Assembly: GCA_001800015.1 (NCBI GenBank)
Contig: MGUO01000077.1
Coordinates: 1 to 8,318 of the forward strand
DNA length: 8,318 nt
DNA from: Elusimicrobia bacterium RIFCSPHIGHO2_02_FULL_57_9
GTDB lineage: Bacteria > Elusimicrobiota > Elusimicrobia > UBA1565 > UBA9628
Reading direction: 5' to 3'
Shown piece after piece: positions 6,360 through 8,318 of the stretch (position 1 is its first letter; each line of letters starts with the position of its first letter). The notes beneath the pieces were generated by a model. It did not search any database and was not told where the DNA came from. It saw nothing but the letters and a program-made list of their open reading frames with translations. Position numbers and translations under genes: made by a program.

Positions 6360-7348
6360 GGAAACAGCCTCAAACGCAGATTCTTAAGCGAACCGGCGCG
6401 GGCATAAAGAGAGTGGGCGGCTAAATACAAGTTGGGGGAAACCACGGCCAAAAGCAGGCTGGCCAGCCTGAAGCGGCCGAAAGAGGAATTCTTGGCGTTG
6501 GCCGCGCCCCGCCGCCAGGCGTCGAAAGCCGCGGCTGGGCGAGCCTGCAGCGCCTCATAAAGCACCTGACGCCGAAAAGTTTCCAGGCTTTCCATTTCCT
6601 TGAACCGCGGGCTTAAGGCTTTGCCGCTTTCGGCCAGCCAGCGTCGCAAATGCTCGGAAAAAATAGCGCGGCTGCGGAAATCAACCTCAAGTTTGCGCGC
6701 GTCCGCATAGCCGCCTGCGCACCAATTGCCGCCATGGATGCGATGAATGCCAAGAACTCGGGGAATATTGGCCGCCTCCGCTTCAAAAAGAACGCGCACG
6801 GTTAGAAAGTCGTCGAGATAGTAAAAAAGGTCCCGAGGAATGGGCAGGGCCTTGTCCAGAAACCTCCTTCGATAACAAAGTCCGCTGGTGGCGGTAAAAT
6901 GGGCGTTGCCGGCCAAAAAATCCTCAAGGCGGTAGCGCGCGGGCCAGCCAGGAAAGCTTTGCGGCAAGGGCTTAAGCGCGGCATCGGCATCCTGCAGCCA
7001 GTGCTCGACCAACCCTACGGCTGGATCGTCGAAAAGAGGAGCCGCGGCGGAAAGTTTGCCTGGGTCCCACAAATCGTCCGAATCGAGCAGGCAAACGATT
7101 TCTCCTCCGGCTTCTTGAAACCCGCGGTTAAAGGCCGCGGCCTGGCCTTGCTGCTCCTGTAAAACCGCGCGAATCCGCGATCCATAGGCGGATAAAATTT
7201 TCCAGGATTCATCGGTTGAGCCGTCATCAACCACGATGAGCTCTATTTCCTCGGCTTTAAAATCCTGATTGAGAACGCTGTCTATGGCGTCGCGCAAAAA
7301 CCGGGCGTAATTATGATTATCAATGACGACGGAAAAAAACGGCTTCAC
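6356..7348 (-). CDS. GT2-type glycosyltransferase
   Basis: A GT-A fold, family 2 inverting glycosyltransferase acting on the cytoplasmic face of the membrane. From the chosen start it has 330 residues. FSVVIDNHNYARFL (5-18) is the first strand and loop, VVDDGSTDESW (39-49) is the nucleotide-binding segment, CLLDSDDLWDPGKL (86-99) holds the metal-binding DSD, and HRIHGGNW (202-209) is the late conserved HGGN element. FYYLDDF (175-181) is a likely catalytic-acid region. About 120 further residues form a helical C-terminal region with a mildly hydrophobic stretch (295-315) that may contact the membrane. Start choice: a TTG at 7360 is in frame, but the GTG at 7348 makes a GTGA overlap with the preceding stop, like the ATGA junctions elsewhere in the operon, and has a G run six bases upstream. 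It also begins directly at the first beta strand (MKPFFSVVID). The sugar transferred is unknown. Confidence 0.92.
   Translation of the reverse strand: MKPFFSVVIDNHNYARFLRDAIDSVLNQDFKAEEIELIVVDDGSTDESWKILSAYGSRIRAVLQEQQGQAAAFNRGFQEAGGEIVCLLDSDDLWDPGKLSAAAPLFDDPAVGLVEHWLQDADAALKPLPQSFPGWPARYRLEDFLAGNAHFTATSGLCYRRRFLDKALPIPRDLFYYLDDFLTVRVLFEAEAANIPRVLGIHRIHGGNWCAGGYADARKLEVDFRSRAIFSEHLRRWLAESGKALSPRFKEMESLETFRRQVLYEALQARPAAAFDAWRRGAANAKNSSFGRFRLASLLLAVVSPNLYLAAHSLYARAGSLKNLRLRLFP
6368..6371 (-). promoter_or_regulatory. Ribosome binding site for the flippase
   Basis: GAGG on the minus strand, eight bases before the ATG at 6359 and inside the end of the GT2 gene. It fits the coupled ATGA start. 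Confidence 0.5.
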
Positions 7349-8318
7349 GGCAAGCCCCAACGATATAAATTCTCATAACTCTCCGCGATCTTAACCAGCG
7401 AATAGCGCGTCTGGGCCGCCTGCCGCCCGGCGCGGCCGAGATTTCCAGCCAGCTGAGGGTGATCCAAGAACTTCTGAATCTGGTGATTAATCTCGGCGCT
7501 GTCTTGAGGATCGAAAAGAAAGCCATGACGCGCCTCCTCCACCGCCTCAACCGTCCCGCCCACACGGCTGGCTAGAACCGCCAACCCGCTCGCCATGGCT
7601 TCCAATAAGGCATTGGAGAGGCCTTCGGATACGGAAGGCAGAATAAAAATATCGGCTGCGGCGTAAAAAGAACTCACATCATCCACCGGACCATGAAAAA
7701 AAATTCTGTCCTGAATGCGCAGGCTTGATGCCGATTCCCGCAGGCCGCTCGCCTCCGGACCATCGCCCACGAAGGCCATAAAAGTTTGGACCCGGGATTT
7801 TTTCGCCAGTTCAGCCCAAATTTCCAAGAACTGCGGCAGGCGTTTTTCAGGTGACAGGCGTCCGGCATAAATAAAGCCAATCCCCGCCGGCCAGCCGAGC
7901 CGGGCGCGCAGCGCCTGTTTTTCAACGGCGAGAACCGGTCGGTAATGGTCCGTGTCCACGCCGTTGGACATGACATGCAAGGGCACCGGGCCCAGAAAAA
8001 GCGCGGTTTCCCGCGAAAGGTCTCTCGTAACCGCGATAAATTGCGGCTGTAGCCACGAAAGCAATTTGAGCTTTAGCCTTCCCGTGAGACTGCCGGCGGA
8101 TTGGGCCAATTCTCCGACCCCGCGCCCGCCGCCTAATTTCAAAAAGACCCGTTTGCGCAGAAGACGGCCGATAACGACCGCGGGCAGGGCGGGAGAAGCG
8201 GCTAAATGAACGTGAATCACCTGGTAGCTGCCCGCTTCCTTAATGAGGTGGCCCGTTAAGGAAATCATAAAGGTCAGGGCATTGATCACGCCGGAGCCCA
8301 GGCACCAGAGCCGGTTGA
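7345..8318 (-). CDS. GT4-type glycosyltransferase (5' end beyond window)
   Basis: A GT-B retaining glycosyltransferase, family 4. The frame stays open to the right edge with no stop, and the 323 residues in view are perhaps 60-90 short of a normal 380-400, so the true start is outside; an internal GTG at 8289 is not the start. Counting from the first complete codon, VIHVH at 33-37 ends a strand of the N-terminal domain, KLGGGRGVGE (60-69) is the acceptor-side loop, NGVDTDHYRP (118-127) is the interdomain linker, FIYAGRLSPEKRL (148-160) opens the donor domain with the phosphate-binding Arg/Lys, VGDGPE (183-188) follows, and EGLSNALLE (231-239) is the E-x7-E donor motif. All key residues of the donor domain are present. 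It is the first gene of the visible operon in transcription order, and its stop is coupled to the GT2 gene. Substrate unknown. Confidence 0.9.
   Translation of the reverse strand, partial: NRLWCLGSGVINALTFMISLTGHLIKEAGSYQVIHVHLAASPALPAVVIGRLLRKRVFLKLGGGRGVGELAQSAGSLTGRLKLKLLSWLQPQFIAVTRDLSRETALFLGPVPLHVMSNGVDTDHYRPVLAVEKQALRARLGWPAGIGFIYAGRLSPEKRLPQFLEIWAELAKKSRVQTFMAFVGDGPEASGLRESASSLRIQDRIFFHGPVDDVSSFYAAADIFILPSVSEGLSNALLEAMASGLAVLASRVGGTVEAVEEARHGFLFDPQDSAEINHQIQKFLDHPQLAGNLGRAGRQAAQTRYSLVKIAESYENLYRWGLP
7355..7358 (-). promoter_or_regulatory. G-rich ribosome binding site deciding the GTG start of the GT2 gene
   Basis: GGGG on the minus strand lies six bases before GTG 7348. The competing TTG at 7360 overlaps this run and so could not use it. 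Confidence 0.4.

Noticed and set aside
7349..7360. TTG start for the GT2 gene
   Set aside because: GTG at 7348 gives the coupled GTGA junction and better ribosome-binding spacing and starts at the first beta strand.
8287..8289. GTG as the start of the first GT4 gene
   Set aside because: The frame remains open to the window edge, and a GT4 N-domain needs more residues before the VIHVH strand.

Overview
The window is one densely packed minus-strand gene block for building a surface polysaccharide (capsule, exopolysaccharide or O-antigen type). It has eight genes, no intergenic space, and no RNA gene, mobile element or CRISPR array that I can see. The GC-rich sequence and uninterrupted overlapping genes show that this is bacterial or archaeal DNA. 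A Wzx-type flippase beside WecB-type nucleotide-sugar chemistry is most usual in bacteria, probably with an outer envelope polysaccharide. I cannot fix the phylum. The odd length, the genes cut at both edges and a tandem duplication at the left edge suggest a complete short contig, perhaps from a metagenome.

In transcription order (right to left): a GT4 glycosyltransferase missing its N-terminus (8318-7345); a GT2 glycosyltransferase (7348-6356); a Wzx/PST-type flippase (6359-4851); a non-hydrolysing UDP-GlcNAc 2-epimerase, WecB type (4854-3760); an extended SDR nucleotide-sugar enzyme of the epimerase/dehydratase/decarboxylase group (3767-2745); a sugar or methionyl-tRNA-type formyltransferase (2748-1804); an unassigned protein that looks like an alpha/alpha toroid (1807-647); and a GT4 glycosyltransferase cut off at the left edge (647-1). 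Each stop codon overlaps the next start: five ATGA or GTGA overlaps of 4 bp, one 8-bp overlap and one TGATG overlap. This implies a single transcript with translational coupling. Promoter, terminator, initiating sugar-phosphate transferase, polymerase (Wzy) and any aminotransferase must lie outside the window or be absent.

A plausible reading is as follows. The 2-epimerase supplies UDP-ManNAc. The SDR and formyltransferase work on a second sugar, possibly giving an N-formylated residue. The three glycosyltransferases assemble a lipid-linked repeat unit, and the flippase moves it across the membrane. The toroid protein is the least explained member.

Two features cut across this picture. Base composition changes near 3.7-3.8 kb, at the 2-epimerase/SDR junction: the left part is clearly GC-richer (45-46 G+C per 60 bases in sampled lines) than the right part (often 21-34 per 60). 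This suggests a mosaic locus or a chimeric assembly. The first 156 bases are two perfect copies of a 78-bp unit, in frame within the last glycosyltransferase, which may be an assembly artefact or a very recent duplication.
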